Shown here: positions 26,132 through 38,664 of the stretch, in pieces
Layout: the number at the start of each line of letters is the position of its first letter
How positions within the stretch are numbered: the stretch's first letter is position 1
DNA from: Caulobacter sp.
Lineage (GTDB): Bacteria; Pseudomonadota; Alphaproteobacteria; Caulobacterales; Caulobacteraceae
Direction: 5' to 3'
Assembly (NCBI GenBank): GCA_030645575.1
Contig: JAUSMJ010000029.1
Span: 1 to 64,000 of the forward strand
DNA: 64,000 nucleotides
Program-made: the position numbers and the translations under genes
Notes under the pieces: generated by a model
The model's input: the letters and a program-made list of their open reading frames with translations, nothing else
The model's database searches: none
Told to the model about the DNA's origin: nothing

Positions 26132-26821
26132 CTAGGCAACAAGCCGAGTGTCGGCCGTGAGATGAGAGGGATTGATATCCGTCTCCTCGACCAAAAGTTG
26201 GCGCAGGGCGCGCCACAGGGTTTCTGGCCGAGAGTCCGCGCCTTGCGAGGTGAAGTAGGCGAAGTTCCGGATCGCGACCTTTTGAGCCAAGTCTCCGACT
26301 GTCATGCGGCCGTACTGCCCGCGATCGGTCCAGACCATGATCAGGCCGGCCGGAAATAGCAGTAATGCCGGCCAAGCTGCCCGGACGACCAGGATCAGCA
26401 GCGGAGATGCAATGCCCAATAGCAGCGCCACGCATCCGATGACACCCCACCAGAAGAGAGGAAAAGCTGGCTGACGAATCCCCAGTTCTCGCATGAGGCG
26501 CGCCGACAGCGCCTTCGGAGCAATGCGGAACTCGGAGAGCCTGGTAGACGGCCTCACAGGTGAAGGACTTCGGCTGAATTCGGCCAAGACCGCGCGGATG
26601 CGATAGAACGCCATCGAGGTTGAGCACAGGCCGGGCGTGGCGGCGACAGGAACGCGATCCAAGAGGGCCTGATGAATATCACCGACGGTCCACCATTTCG
26701 CCGTCTCGTCGCCGAAATGCACGCCGAACGAGCCCTCGATCGTCAGGATCAGGTCGATGTCGTCGCCGTCTCCCGCAAGACCGAGAGTGTTGGGCTGCGA
26801 TTTCCGCTCAGACCTTCTCAT
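26132..26821 (-). CDS. Unrecognised membrane protein with acyl-carrier-like segments
   Basis: This protein of about 229 residues has no family I recognise. Its N-terminal part (DIDLILTIEGSFGVHFGDE, WWTVGDIHQALLDRV) follows the pattern of helices II-IV of an acyl carrier protein, but without the usual DSL serine. After CSTSMAFYRIRAVLAEF come two membrane segments (FPLFWWGVIGCVALLLGIAS and LLILVVRAAWPALLLFPAGLI). A second TVGDLAQKV block follows, then LLVEETDINPSHLTADTRLVA, which resembles ACP helix I. The start is uncertain: ATG at 26,821 has a weak ribosome site. Local GC content is visibly lower than in neighbours, suggesting acquisition. Confidence 0.55.
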   Translation of the reverse strand: MRRSERKSQPNTLGLAGDGDDIDLILTIEGSFGVHFGDETAKWWTVGDIHQALLDRVPVAATPGLCSTSMAFYRIRAVLAEFSRSPSPVRPSTRLSEFRIAPKALSARLMRELGIRQPAFPLFWWGVIGCVALLLGIASPLLILVVRAAWPALLLFPAGLIMVWTDRGQYGRMTVGDLAQKVAIRNFAYFTSQGADSRPETLWRALRQLLVEETDINPSHLTADTRLVA

Positions 26822-27070
26822 GGTCTTAGGTTGGGCGCCTTGGGCGCCCGGATCAAGTAGGTTTCTGGGGCGGCTCCTTTCCTGAGCTCCGACATGGCTT
26901 CGGCCGCCCTTCGGTCGCCCCCCTACCCTGATAACTCCAATCGACTGGTCCAGCGACATCCCCATCTGGCGTCAGCAATATAAAGGGACTGGCGGGGCCA
27001 GACGCTTCCCAAGGTCGTGGCGCGGGCCTATCTTCGCTGTGAGGGACCGAAAAGCGCGCGGAGCCACATC

Positions 27071-27580
27071 ATGCGTCTGACAGCCTTTATCTCCACCGTC
27101 CTGGCCGCCTCGGCGGCGGCCTTCGCGGTCCAGGCCGCGCCGCTGGGGCCCGTGGCCGAGATCCATGTGACCATCGGACCGCAGCTGCAGGACAAGGCCG
27201 ATGATTATGGCCAGCGAGAGCTCGACTACCTGGCGGGCGACCTGCGCAAGTCGGTCGAACAGGCGCTCGACCGCAGCGGCGGACTGGCCGCCGCCGGCGG
27301 CACGCTGGACCTCGTGATCGAGGACGCCATCCCCAACCGGCCGACCCTGCGGCAGATGGCCGTCAAGCCCAGCCTGTCCTACGAGAGCTATGGCATCGGC
27401 GGGGCTAGGATCGGCGGCGTCCTGACCACGGCCGACGGCCAGCGTATTCCCGTCGGCTTTCGCTGGTACGAGACCGACATCCGCTGGTCCCAGACGGCCA
27501 ACACCTGGACGGACGCGCAGAATACGTTCGACCGTTTCGCGCGCAGGCTGGTGACTGGCGAGGCCGTCGCCGAACGCTGA
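27071..27580 (+). CDS. Secreted protein of unknown function
   Basis: The 169-residue protein has a signal peptide (MRLTAFISTVLAASAAAFAVQAAP). The mature part reads EIHVTIGPQLQDKADDYGQRELDYLAGDLRKSVEQAL, then a beta-rich half ending in IRWSQTANTWTDAQNTFDRFARRLV. The layout of amphipathic helix followed by strands recalls small envelope proteins such as DUF3313/DUF4410-type lipoproteins, but there is no lipobox and I cannot assign a family. The gene stands alone, divergent from the membrane protein upstream. Confidence 0.65.
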   Translation: MRLTAFISTVLAASAAAFAVQAAPLGPVAEIHVTIGPQLQDKADDYGQRELDYLAGDLRKSVEQALDRSGGLAAAGGTLDLVIEDAIPNRPTLRQMAVKPSLSYESYGIGGARIGGVLTTADGQRIPVGFRWYETDIRWSQTANTWTDAQNTFDRFARRLVTGEAVAER

Positions 27581-27733
27581 GTCGCGGCGTAGGCCACTGC
27601 GCGCGGAGGTCGTCGGCGACGGGCGACATTCGCCGCGCGCGGTCATCCTTTCGCTTGCGTCGCCGCGGCCCTCGGGCTCTGATCATCCTGAACGGCGATC
27701 ATATAACGCCGACTCCCCCAGTAGCGAGGCGAC

Positions 27734-29143
27734 ATGGCCGGCGGCCGACGATCCACCCTGACGCTCGCGGCGTTCGCCGCTCCGTGCCTTCCCCTGGCGG
27801 CGTTTGGGCTGCCGCTGGTGATCACGCTTCCCCACTACTATTCCGAAACGCTGGGCGTGAATCTGTCGGCGGTGAGCCTGGCGTTCGTGCTGGTGCGACT
27901 GATCGACATCGGCTTCGACCCGATCTTCGGCACCATCCTCGACCGCACGCGCTGGTCTTTCGGGCGGTTCAAGGGCTGGATGGCGATCAGCATTCCGGTG
28001 CTGATGCTGGCCATCTACATGCTGTTCATGGCCAGGCCGGGGGTCGGCAGCCTGTATCTGTGGTTCTGGCTGGTCGTGGTCTATTTCGGCTACTCGATCG
28101 CGGTGCTGTCGCATACCAGCTGGGCCGCCAAGCTGACCGTCGACTATCACGAGCGCTCGCGCATCTACGCCTTCTGGCAATCGGGCAACGTCATGGGGAT
28201 GATCATGATCCTGGCCCTGCCGGTGCTGCTGCACACGCTCAAGCTGGGAAGCTCCGAGACCCAGATCGTCAGCGGCCAGGGATGGTTCATCGTCGCCATG
28301 CTGCCGCTGATGGCCCTCATCGCCCTCTGGCGGGTGCCCGAGCCGCCGCCGGTGGAGGACGCCAACGGCGAACGGGCGACGTTGAACGACTATTTCCGGC
28401 TTCTGAGGCGGCCGACCGTGCTGCGGATTCTGGCGGCCGACCTGCTCACCGGCCTGGCGCCGGGCATCGCCGGCACGCTGTTCTTCTTCTTCTTCATCCG
28501 GGTGAAGCAGTTCACCTTCGTGGAGTCCTCGGCGCTGCTGCTGATCTATTTCGTGGCGGCCATCTTCGGGGCGATGATCTGGACGCGGCTGGCCAAGCGG
28601 GTCGGCAAGGCCAAGGCCCTGATCGCCGCCTGCCTGACCTACGCCGTGGTGCAGTTCGGCGTGGTCACGTTGCCGGCGGGCGAATTCTGGCTGGCCACGC
28701 CCTTCCTGATCGCGGCGGGCATCCCCTACTCCGCCGGCGCGCTGTTGCTGCGCTCGATGATGGCCGACTTCGGCGACGAAGAGCGCCTGACCTCGGGCAA
28801 GGATCGCACGGGCCTGCTCTACGCCATCCTCACCGGCACGGTGAAAATCGGCTCGGCGCTGGCCGTGACCAGCCTGTTCCTGCTCGACTTCCTCGGCTTC
28901 GACGCCAAGAACGCGGCGGCCAGCACGCCGCTGTCGATGGAAGGGCTGCTGGCCCTCTACGCCTTCGCGCCCGGAATCGTCGGCCTGATAGCGGCGGCCG
29001 TGATGATCGGCTATCCCCTGACCGAGGCGAGGCACGCCGAGATTCTCCGCCAGCTCGGCGAGAAGGACGCGGTGTTCCCGCCTGTCGTTCCGGAAGATGT
29101 CGCGGGCACAGAACCGAATGTCGCAAACCCCGCCGTCTCCTGA
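27734..29143 (+). CDS. GPH-type MFS sugar:cation symporter (MelB-like)
   Basis: The 469-residue protein has about twelve membrane segments. The N-terminal motif RLIDIGFDPIFGTILDRTRWSFGRFKGW corresponds to the conserved Asp-containing helix and loop of MelB/GPH symporters (D-P-x-x-G and RxRxGrxrpw). SYSIAVL-like and FFFFFIRVKQF segments are also typical. It likely carries a sugar or glycoside with Na+ or H+. The 3' end overlaps mazG, so the two may be co-transcribed, but no functional link is evident. Confidence 0.82.
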   Translation: MAGGRRSTLTLAAFAAPCLPLAAFGLPLVITLPHYYSETLGVNLSAVSLAFVLVRLIDIGFDPIFGTILDRTRWSFGRFKGWMAISIPVLMLAIYMLFMARPGVGSLYLWFWLVVVYFGYSIAVLSHTSWAAKLTVDYHERSRIYAFWQSGNVMGMIMILALPVLLHTLKLGSSETQIVSGQGWFIVAMLPLMALIALWRVPEPPPVEDANGERATLNDYFRLLRRPTVLRILAADLLTGLAPGIAGTLFFFFFIRVKQFTFVESSALLLIYFVAAIFGAMIWTRLAKRVGKAKALIAACLTYAVVQFGVVTLPAGEFWLATPFLIAAGIPYSAGALLLRSMMADFGDEERLTSGKDRTGLLYAILTGTVKIGSALAVTSLFLLDFLGFDAKNAAASTPLSMEGLLALYAFAPGIVGLIAAAVMIGYPLTEARHAEILRQLGEKDAVFPPVVPEDVAGTEPNVANPAVS

Positions 29144-29930
29144 CGTCGACCATCCCGTCTTCCGCCTGCTGGAGATCATGGACCGCCTGCGCGATCCCGA
29201 CGGCGGCTGCGCCTGGGATCTGGAACAGACCTTCGCGACCATCGCGCCCTATACGGTCGAGGAAGCCTACGAGGTCGCCGACGCCATCGAGCGGGGCGAC
29301 CTGAAAGACCTGAAGGAGGAGCTGGGCGACCTGCTGTTCCAGGTCGCCTTCCACGCCCGCATGGCGGCGGAACAGGGCGCCTTTGACTTCGCCGATGTGG
29401 CCACCGCCATCAGCGACAAGATGATCCGCCGCCACCCGCATGTGTTCGGCGACGAAGGCCATCGCACCGCCGGGGAACAGACGGTCGCCTGGGAAACGCT
29501 CAAGCAGCAGGAACGGGCAGGCAAGGAGCGCCACGGCATCCTCGACGACGTGCCCGTTGGGCTCCCCGCCCTGACCCGCGCGGTGAAGCTGTCGAAGCGC
29601 GCTGCCCGCGTCGGCTTCGTCTGGCCCAGCGTCAAGGAGGTGCTCGACAAGCTCGACGAGGAGGTCGCCGAGCTGAAGGCAGAGGTGGCCGGCGGCGACA
29701 TCGAAAAGCTGCGCGGCGAACTGGGCGACGTGCTGTTCGTCATCGCCAACCTGGCCCGCACCCTCGACATCGAACCGGAGGACGCCCTGCGCGCGACCAA
29801 CGCCAAGTTCGTGCGGCGGTTCGGCTTCATCGAGGACGCGCTGGCCGAACGCGGCAAGACGCCGGAAATGTCGGACCTGGCCGAGATGGACGCCCTGTGG
29901 GACGAGGCCAAGGCGGCGGAGAAGGGCTGA
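29118..29930 (+). CDS. mazG: Nucleoside triphosphate pyrophosphohydrolase MazG
   Basis: The protein of about 270 residues has two tandem MazG domains. The first carries CAWDLEQTFATIAPYTVEEAYEVADAI and EELGDLLFQVAFHARM with the catalytic ExxE...ExxD pattern. The second has LDEEVAELKAEV and RGELGDVLFVIANLAR. MazG cleaves NTPs to NMPs and pyrophosphate and cleans aberrant nucleotides. An ATG at 29,118 gives MSQTPPSPD; an upstream ATG at 29,097 is also possible. Either start lies inside the transporter gene, implying coupled translation. Confidence 0.92.
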   Translation: MSQTPPSPDVDHPVFRLLEIMDRLRDPDGGCAWDLEQTFATIAPYTVEEAYEVADAIERGDLKDLKEELGDLLFQVAFHARMAAEQGAFDFADVATAISDKMIRRHPHVFGDEGHRTAGEQTVAWETLKQQERAGKERHGILDDVPVGLPALTRAVKLSKRAARVGFVWPSVKEVLDKLDEEVAELKAEVAGGDIEKLRGELGDVLFVIANLARTLDIEPEDALRATNAKFVRRFGFIEDALAERGKTPEMSDLAEMDALWDEAKAAEKG

Positions 29931-29936
29931 CGCGCC

Positions 29937-31249
<1,313 letters not shown>

Positions 31250-31253
<4 letters not shown>

Positions 31254-31492
31254 TCGTCTTGGTCGGAGGGCTCGTACAGCTGGACCGGCTGGGCGGGCAT
31301 GATGGTGGAGATGGCATGCTTGTACACCAGTTGGGACTGGCCGTCCCGGCGCAGCAGCACGCAGAAATTGTCGAACCAGCTGACCACGCCCTGCAGCTTC
31401 ACGCCGTTCACGAGGAAGATGGTCAGGGGCGTCTTGGACTTGCGGACGCTGTTGAGAAAGGTGTCCTGCAGATTCTGTTTCTTGTCACTCAC
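31250..31492 (-). CDS. hfq: RNA chaperone Hfq
   Basis: The 80-residue Sm-like protein begins with GTG after AGAGGGG. Sm1 is seen as [23 protein letters not shown] with the conserved Q near the N-terminus (KQNLQDTFL). Sm2 is [10 protein letters not shown], containing the YKHA signature for RNA 3'-end binding. It is preceded by a 104-base gap from the upstream aminotransferase gene, which likely holds its promoter, and followed by overlapping hflX. Confidence 0.97.
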
Positions 31493-31596
31493 GGGGATTC
31501 CCCTCTTGTTGGTCGGAAGGCAGAAGGCCTTCCACACACGCAAAGTCAGCCTAGGCGCCGCTCAGAGCCGTCCGCAACCTCTGGCGAGCGCTTCGG

Positions 31597-32463
31597 TCAC
31601 GAGATGTTCAAAGCCTGGGCGTTCTCGATATAGAGAGCCCGCAGCCGTTGCGCCACCGGCCCGGGTTTGCCCGTTCCGATCGGGGCGCCGTCGATGGCCA
31701 CGACAGGCAGAATCAGGGCGCCTGCGCCGGTGATGAAGGCCTCGCGGGCGTTGCGGGCTTCCTCGGGCGTGAAGGCGCGCTCGTCCAGGCGGATGTTCGT
31801 CTCGCCCAGCAGGCCCATGACCGTCTTGCGCGTGACGCCGCGCAGGATATTGGCGCTGGTGTCGCGCGTCCGCAGCACCCCCTCGGCATCGACGATCCAG
31901 GCGTTGGACGAGGCCCCCTCGGTGACCAGGCCGTCGGCATCGACGAACCAGGCCTCGGCCGCGCCCTGGTCCCTGGCCGCCGTCTTGGCCATGGCGTTGG
32001 GCAGCAGGCCGATGGTCTTGATGTCGCAGCGGCCCCAGCGGTTCTCAGGCGTGGTGATCACCGAGACGCCCCTGGCCGCGCGGACCCCGGCCGCGGCCCA
32101 GTCCATCGGCTTGGCCGTGACGACCATGGCCGGATGCGGCGCGGGGTCGGGGAAGGCATGATCGCGCCGGGCCACGCCGCGCGTGACCTGCAGATACAGC
32201 AGGCCATCCTTCAGCCGGTTACGGCGCACGGCCTCGCCCAGCACCAGCTGCAGCGCCCGCCGGCTCATCGGCATGGCGATCTTCAGCTCGCCCAGACTGC
32301 GCTCGAGGCGTTCGAAATGGCCCTCGGCGTCGGCCAGCCGGCCGCCGAACACGGCCCAGACCTCGTAGACGCCGTCGGCCAGCTGATAGCCGCGATCCTC
32401 GATATGCACGGCCGCATCGCCATGGCGCACGAACCGGCCGTTCACATAAGCCCAGCGTGACAT
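31597..32463 (-). CDS. dat: D-amino-acid aminotransferase (class IV)
   Basis: The 288-residue PLP enzyme of fold type IV has YVNGRFVRHGDAAVHIEDRGYQ at its start and the PLP lysine in RCDIKTIGLLPNAMAK. GLVTEGASSNAWIVD and ITGAGALILPV complete the fold. The sequence fits D-alanine aminotransferase better than the branched-chain enzyme. Its ATG overlaps the ntrX stop by one base, so it rides on the ntr operon between ntrX and hfq. Confidence 0.86.
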   Translation of the reverse strand: MSRWAYVNGRFVRHGDAAVHIEDRGYQLADGVYEVWAVFGGRLADAEGHFERLERSLGELKIAMPMSRRALQLVLGEAVRRNRLKDGLLYLQVTRGVARRDHAFPDPAPHPAMVVTAKPMDWAAAGVRAARGVSVITTPENRWGRCDIKTIGLLPNAMAKTAARDQGAAEAWFVDADGLVTEGASSNAWIVDAEGVLRTRDTSANILRGVTRKTVMGLLGETNIRLDERAFTPEEARNAREAFITGAGALILPVVAIDGAPIGTGKPGPVAQRLRALYIENAQALNIS

Positions 32464-33854
32464 CAGTCCTCCGTCTCCTCGACGCCGCGCGCCCCGGCCA
32501 GGCCCAGCGACTTCAGTTTGCGGTGCAGGGCCGACCGCTCCATGCCGATGAAGGCCGCCGTGCGCGAGATGTTGCCGCCGAACCGCAGGATCTGGGCGTT
32601 GAGATACTCGCGCTCGAACAGCTCCCGCGCCTCGCGCAGCGGCAGGGCGATGATCCGCTCGGTGCCGATGGCCCCGTTCTGCGAGGCGCTGGGCGTCTCG
32701 GCCGGCAGCATGTCGGCGGTGATCGGCTCGTTCGGGTCGCCCGACGCCAGGATCATCATCCGCTCGACGTTGTTGCGCAGCTGGCGCACGTTGCCGGGCC
32801 AGTCGTGCACCTGCAGCGTGGCGATGGCGTCCTCGCCCAGGCGGCGGCGCGGCATGCCGGTGGCCTCGGCGATCCGCTCGATGAAGTAGCTGATCATCTC
32901 CGGCACGTCGTCGCGCCGCTCGGCCAGGCCCGGCACCCGCACGGGCACCACGTTCAGCCGATGGAACAGGTCCTCGCGGAAGCGGCCGGCGCTGATCTCC
33001 TCGCGCAGATCGCGCGAGCTGGACGAAATGACCCGCACATCGACCTGCACGTCGGCGTCGCCGCCGACGCGGCGGAACCGCTGTTCGACCAGCACCCGCA
33101 GGATGCGGCTCTGGGTCTCGCGCGGCATGTCGGCCACCTCGTCGAGATACAGGGTGCCGCCGTGAGCCCGCTCGAACACGCCGATCTTGCCCGGCCGGCT
33201 GCCCTCGCCCTCCTCGCCGAACAGTTCCAGGTCCATGCGTTCGGGGGCCATGCCGGCGGCGCTGATGGCGACGAACTCGCCCTTGGCCCGCGGGCTGGCC
33301 GCGTGGATCATGCGGGCGACCATCTCCTTGCCCGACCCGGCCGGGCCGGCGATCAGCACGCGGCTGTTGGCCGGGGCGACCTTGGCGATCATCTGGCGCA
33401 GCTGCTGGGCCGGCAGCGACCGGCCGATCAGGCCGTCCGGCGCCAGCGACTGGGTGCGCAGGCGGCGGTTCTCGCGGCGCAGGCTGGCCGACTCGATGGC
33501 CCGCTCGACCATCAGCAACAGCCGGTCGGACTTGAACGGCTTCTCAAGGAACTCGTAGGCGCCCCGCTTGATCGCGCTGACGGCCGTCTCGATGTTGCCG
33601 TGGCCGCTGATCATGATGACGGGCAGGTCGCCGTCGAGCGACTTGACCAGGTCAAGCAGCTCCAGCCCGTCCATGCCGCCGCCCTGCATCCAGATGTCGA
33701 GGACCACCAGCGTCGGCTTGCGCGCGCGGATGGCCAACAGGGCCTGTTCGGAGTCGGCCGCCGTTCGCACGGCGTACCCCTCGTCGGTGAGAATGCCGGA
33801 GACGAGTTCGCGGATGTCCGCTTCGTCATCGACGACCAGTACGTCAGCCGCCAT
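32463..33854 (-). CDS. ntrX: NtrX response regulator (AAA+ type without GAFTGA)
   Basis: The 463-residue regulator has a receiver domain (phospho-acceptor D53 in VLDIWM), an AAA+ domain with Walker A GPAGSGKE at 170-177 and Walker B TLYLDEVADM, and a C-terminal Fis-type helix-turn-helix (NISRTAAFIGMERSALHRKLKSLG). Where sigma-54 activators show GAFTGA, it reads LFGEEGEGSRPGKIG. It is therefore unlikely to open sigma-54 promoters in the usual way. It is coupled to its kinase gene ntrY by an 11-base overlap. Confidence 0.93.
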   Translation of the reverse strand: MAADVLVVDDEADIRELVSGILTDEGYAVRTAADSEQALLAIRARKPTLVVLDIWMQGGGMDGLELLDLVKSLDGDLPVIMISGHGNIETAVSAIKRGAYEFLEKPFKSDRLLLMVERAIESASLRRENRRLRTQSLAPDGLIGRSLPAQQLRQMIAKVAPANSRVLIAGPAGSGKEMVARMIHAASPRAKGEFVAISAAGMAPERMDLELFGEEGEGSRPGKIGVFERAHGGTLYLDEVADMPRETQSRILRVLVEQRFRRVGGDADVQVDVRVISSSSRDLREEISAGRFREDLFHRLNVVPVRVPGLAERRDDVPEMISYFIERIAEATGMPRRRLGEDAIATLQVHDWPGNVRQLRNNVERMMILASGDPNEPITADMLPAETPSASQNGAIGTERIIALPLREARELFEREYLNAQILRFGGNISRTAAFIGMERSALHRKLKSLGLAGARGVEETED

Positions 33855-36066
33855 GGGCCGCCTCCTTGTTTGCGGGCGCGGCCGTCGTACGCGCGTGCGG
33901 GAATTTCAGGGTCACGCGAGCTCCGGGAAGGTGGCTGGCGTCCCCCAACGCCAGCTCGCCGCCATGGTCCTCGAGAATGCGCTTCACGATGGCGAGACCA
34001 AGGCCGGTGCCCTTCTCGCGCGTCGTCACATAGGGTTCGGTGAGGCGGTCGCGGTCGCGCGTCGGCAGACCCACGCCATTGTCCTCGATGCGGAACGACA
34101 GGCCGCCGCCCTCCTCGACCAGGGCCGCGGAGATACGGCCCTCCTTCGGCGGCAGGCCCCGGGCCGAAACCGCCTCGGCGGCGTTCTTCAGGATGTTGGC
34201 CAGGGCCTGACCGACCATGCGCTCGTCGCAGACCAGGCTGAGGTCCGTATGCGGCTCGGCCATATCGACCGTCAGTTCCGGACTGGCCACGCGCTGGGCG
34301 AACACGGCCTGGCGCAGCAGCTCGGCCGGGTCATGCGGCGCGAAGCGCGGCGCCGGCATGCGGGCGAAGGCGGAGAATTCATCGACCATCCGGCCGATGT
34401 CGCCGACCTGGCGGATGATCGTCTCGGTGCAGCGGTCAAAGGTCTCGACGTCCGAGGTGATTTCCTTGCGGTACTTGCGCTTGATCCGCTCGGCGGAGAG
34501 CTGGATCGGGGTCAGCGGGTTCTTGATCTCGTGGGCGATGCGCCGGGCGACATCCTTCCAGGCGGCGTTGCGCTGGGCCGTGATCAGGCGGGTGATGTCG
34601 TCGAAGGTCAGCACGATGCCGTCGGCCGCGCAGCAGGCCCGCACGCGCAGGCGGCGGGTCTCCGCGCCGCGCACGATATCGACCTCCTCCTCCGCCTCGC
34701 CGCCGATCTCGACCGCCCGCTGGGCCACGGGCGCGAGTTCGGGCGCGATGACCGCCAGGGCCTGGCCGGTCATGGCGTCCGGATCGGCGCCCAGCAACAC
34801 GGCGGCCTGGTGATTGGCGGCCGACAGGTTGCCGGCCTGGTCCAGGCCGATAACCCCGGCGCTGACGCCCAGCAGCACCGTCTCGATGAACTGCCGCCGC
34901 GATTCCGCGTCCAGACTGGCGGTCCGCAGGGCCACCTGCTGGACCTGAAGATCATGCGTCATACTGTTAAAGGCGCGGGACAATACCGCCATTTCTTCGG
35001 GCTGATCGCTCGTATCGACCCTGGCGCTCAGATCGCCCGTCGCCACGCGGCCGGCGGCCTTCACCAGACGCGCCACGGGCGCGGCGATCGAGTTGGCGGC
35101 GGCGATGGCCAGCCAGGCCGCGCCGACCAGCACCAGCAGGGCCGTCTCGATATAGGTCAGCAGGAACGCGCCCTTGATCCGCTCGCGGTTGTTGGCCGCC
35201 TCGCGCAGGGCGACCAGCGCCGCCTCGGCGTCGCGCAGCTGGCTGATGATGCCCGTGCCGACGGGCCGCGCCACGTACAGATAGGCGTCCGGATAGGCCT
35301 TGAGCCGGTAGAGGCCGCGGATCACGTTCTGCGCCTCGAAGGTCTCGGCCGTGATGATGCCCTCGTCGGCCGCCTTGAAGCTGGCCGGCGGCGGGGCGAT
35401 GAAGGCTGGCCCGTTGGGCTTCTCGGCGCGCGCCAGGATGCGCCCGTCGCGATCGAGCACATAGACCGCGGCGAAGGTGCTGGCCGAGATCTGCGCCAGG
35501 TAGTGGCCGTAGGCGACCGGCGTGGTCTCCAGCGCTCGCGCGGCGTCGTTCAGGTCGATGGCCACCAGGGTCATGTTGTCGCGCAGGATCAGCTGCTGCT
35601 CGGCGACCACGGAGCGGGCCGTGTCGGCGGAGTTTTCGACCAGGGTGCTGATCTTGTCGCCGAACCAGGTCTCGACCCCGGTCAGCACAAAGCCGCCGAA
35701 GAAAATGGCCACGATGATGGCGGGGGCCACGGCGGCGAGGCCGAACAGGCCCATGAACCGCAGATGCAGCCGCGCGCCGGCGTCCACGTTGCGATCGCGC
35801 AGCAGCCGGTAGACGCGCAGACCGACGAGCAGCGCCAGCCCCAGGATCAGCACGAGATTGAGCCCCAGCACCACCAGCATGGCCTGGACCGCCGGCCCGA
35901 TCGGCCCGGCCGCCGGTGGACTCGACACCAGCAGCGCCCCGGTGATGGTCAGCATGGCGGCGATCGCATAGCCGCCGCCGACCACGTAGCGGGACTCAAG
36001 GGCCCGTCGCCACGTGGGGAGCGGTGCGTCGCCGCCGAGGGCGGTCTCTGACGCGGACAAACTCAT
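33844..36066 (-). CDS. ntrY: NtrY sensor histidine kinase
   Basis: The 740-residue kinase has three N-terminal membrane helices, an extracytoplasmic stretch of about 180 residues, a fourth helix (LLTYIETALLVLVGAAWLAI) and then a HAMP linker. A PAS domain, the HisKA box with H512 in [14 protein letters not shown], and an ATPase domain (NILKNAAEAV, DNGVGLP, GTGLGLAIVKRI) complete it. It is the partner of NtrX, whose gene begins inside its 3' end. The four-helix topology is the standard NtrY form. It responds to nitrogen, redox or envelope cues in relatives. Confidence 0.94.
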   Translation of the reverse strand: MSLSASETALGGDAPLPTWRRALESRYVVGGGYAIAAMLTITGALLVSSPPAAGPIGPAVQAMLVVLGLNLVLILGLALLVGLRVYRLLRDRNVDAGARLHLRFMGLFGLAAVAPAIIVAIFFGGFVLTGVETWFGDKISTLVENSADTARSVVAEQQLILRDNMTLVAIDLNDAARALETTPVAYGHYLAQISASTFAAVYVLDRDGRILARAEKPNGPAFIAPPPASFKAADEGIITAETFEAQNVIRGLYRLKAYPDAYLYVARPVGTGIISQLRDAEAALVALREAANNRERIKGAFLLTYIETALLVLVGAAWLAIAAANSIAAPVARLVKAAGRVATGDLSARVDTSDQPEEMAVLSRAFNSMTHDLQVQQVALRTASLDAESRRQFIETVLLGVSAGVIGLDQAGNLSAANHQAAVLLGADPDAMTGQALAVIAPELAPVAQRAVEIGGEAEEEVDIVRGAETRRLRVRACCAADGIVLTFDDITRLITAQRNAAWKDVARRIAHEIKNPLTPIQLSAERIKRKYRKEITSDVETFDRCTETIIRQVGDIGRMVDEFSAFARMPAPRFAPHDPAELLRQAVFAQRVASPELTVDMAEPHTDLSLVCDERMVGQALANILKNAAEAVSARGLPPKEGRISAALVEEGGGLSFRIEDNGVGLPTRDRDRLTEPYVTTREKGTGLGLAIVKRILEDHGGELALGDASHLPGARVTLKFPHARTTAAPANKEAAHGG

Positions 36067-36138
36067 GGGAAACAGCCTAGAACCGCCTGCGCCTAAACTG
36101 CAACAGTCTTGTTGCTGTCACGAGACAGCCACGCCGCC

Positions 36139-37557
<1,419 letters not shown>

Positions 37558-38664
37558 TTAAGGGGTCCCGGAGGGAGCCACGGGCAACAGGACGCGGAAA
37601 ACCGTCCTGCCCGGCTCGGAGTCGAAGTCGATGAGGCCGCCGTGGCCGGCCACCAGCTTGGCGACGAGGGCCAGGCCGAGGCCCGCGCCGAAGCTCTTGG
37701 AAGTCACGAACGGCTGGAACAGGTGGTCGCGCATGTGCGGCGGCACGCCCGGGCCGTTGTCCTGGATCCTGACCTCCAGCGGCGCGCTCTGCCGCGGCTG
37801 GCCCGTGGCGTCGCGGATGCGCACGCCGGGGCGCCAGGCCGTGGAGATGGTGATCTCGCCCGCGCCGTCGCCGCGCATATGGGCGGCCTCGGCGGCGTTC
37901 TTGACCAGGTTGAGGAAGATCTGGATCAGCAGGTCCTCGTCGCCCCAGGTCGGCGGCAGGGAGGGGTCGTAGCGCTCCTTGAGCGTCAGGTCCTCGGCCA
38001 CCCCGTTGGCGACCAGCGCGCGGACCCGGTCGAGCACGCTGTGGATGTTGACCGCCACGCGCTCGGGCGGGGCGTCGTCGGAGAAGGCCTCCATGCGATC
38101 GACGAGGCGGCGAATGCGCTCGGTCTCATCGACGATCAGCTGGGCCAGGGGCTGGTCCTCGGCCGCCGCGCCGGTCTTGAGCAGCTGCGCGGCCCCGCGG
38201 ATGCCGGCCAGCGGGTTCTTGATCTCGTGCGCCAGCATGCGGCCAAGCCCGACGACCGACCGCAGGCCGGCCGGATCGGCGGAGCGTTCCGCCCCCAGGG
38301 CCCCGCGCACGTGCAGGGTCAGCAGCACCGCGCCGTCCGGCAGGGGCGAGGCGGCGCAGTCGGCCTCGAACCCGGCATGGCCGAACAGGGCGATCTCCAC
38401 CCCATGCTCGCGCACCCGGACGCCCTCCTCGACGGCCCGGGTCAGCAGGGCCATCAGCGGCGAAGTCGGCGGCAGCACGCCGCTGATCCGGCCGCGCGAC
38501 AGCAGGCCCAGCCCCTGACCGAACAGGGCCTCGGCCGCCTCGTTGGCGGCCGCCAGGGCGCCGTCGGCGCCGATCAGCAGCGCTGGCTCCGGGCTGAGGT
38601 CGAAGGCGGCGGCCTTCAGCGCGGCCGCCGAAGCGGCGCTCCGTGGCGAGGCGCGGCCCGTCAT
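37558..38664 (-). CDS. ntrB: NtrB nitrogen-sensing histidine kinase
   Basis: The 368-residue soluble kinase has an N-terminal PAS domain (residues about 20-110), the HisKA box with H147 in [19 protein letters not shown], and an ATPase domain with [18 protein letters not shown] and [12 protein letters not shown]. There are no membrane segments, as expected for NtrB, which is controlled by PII proteins. The ATG at 38,664 overlaps the dusB stop (ATGA). Much longer upstream reading in the same frame is fortuitous. Confidence 0.94.
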   Translation of the reverse strand: MTGRASPRSAASAAALKAAAFDLSPEPALLIGADGALAAANEAAEALFGQGLGLLSRGRISGVLPPTSPLMALLTRAVEEGVRVREHGVEIALFGHAGFEADCAASPLPDGAVLLTLHVRGALGAERSADPAGLRSVVGLGRMLAHEIKNPLAGIRGAAQLLKTGAAAEDQPLAQLIVDETERIRRLVDRMEAFSDDAPPERVAVNIHSVLDRVRALVANGVAEDLTLKERYDPSLPPTWGDEDLLIQIFLNLVKNAAEAAHMRGDGAGEITISTAWRPGVRIRDATGQPRQSAPLEVRIQDNGPGVPPHMRDHLFQPFVTSKSFGAGLGLALVAKLVAGHGGLIDFDSEPGRTVFRVLLPVAPSGTP

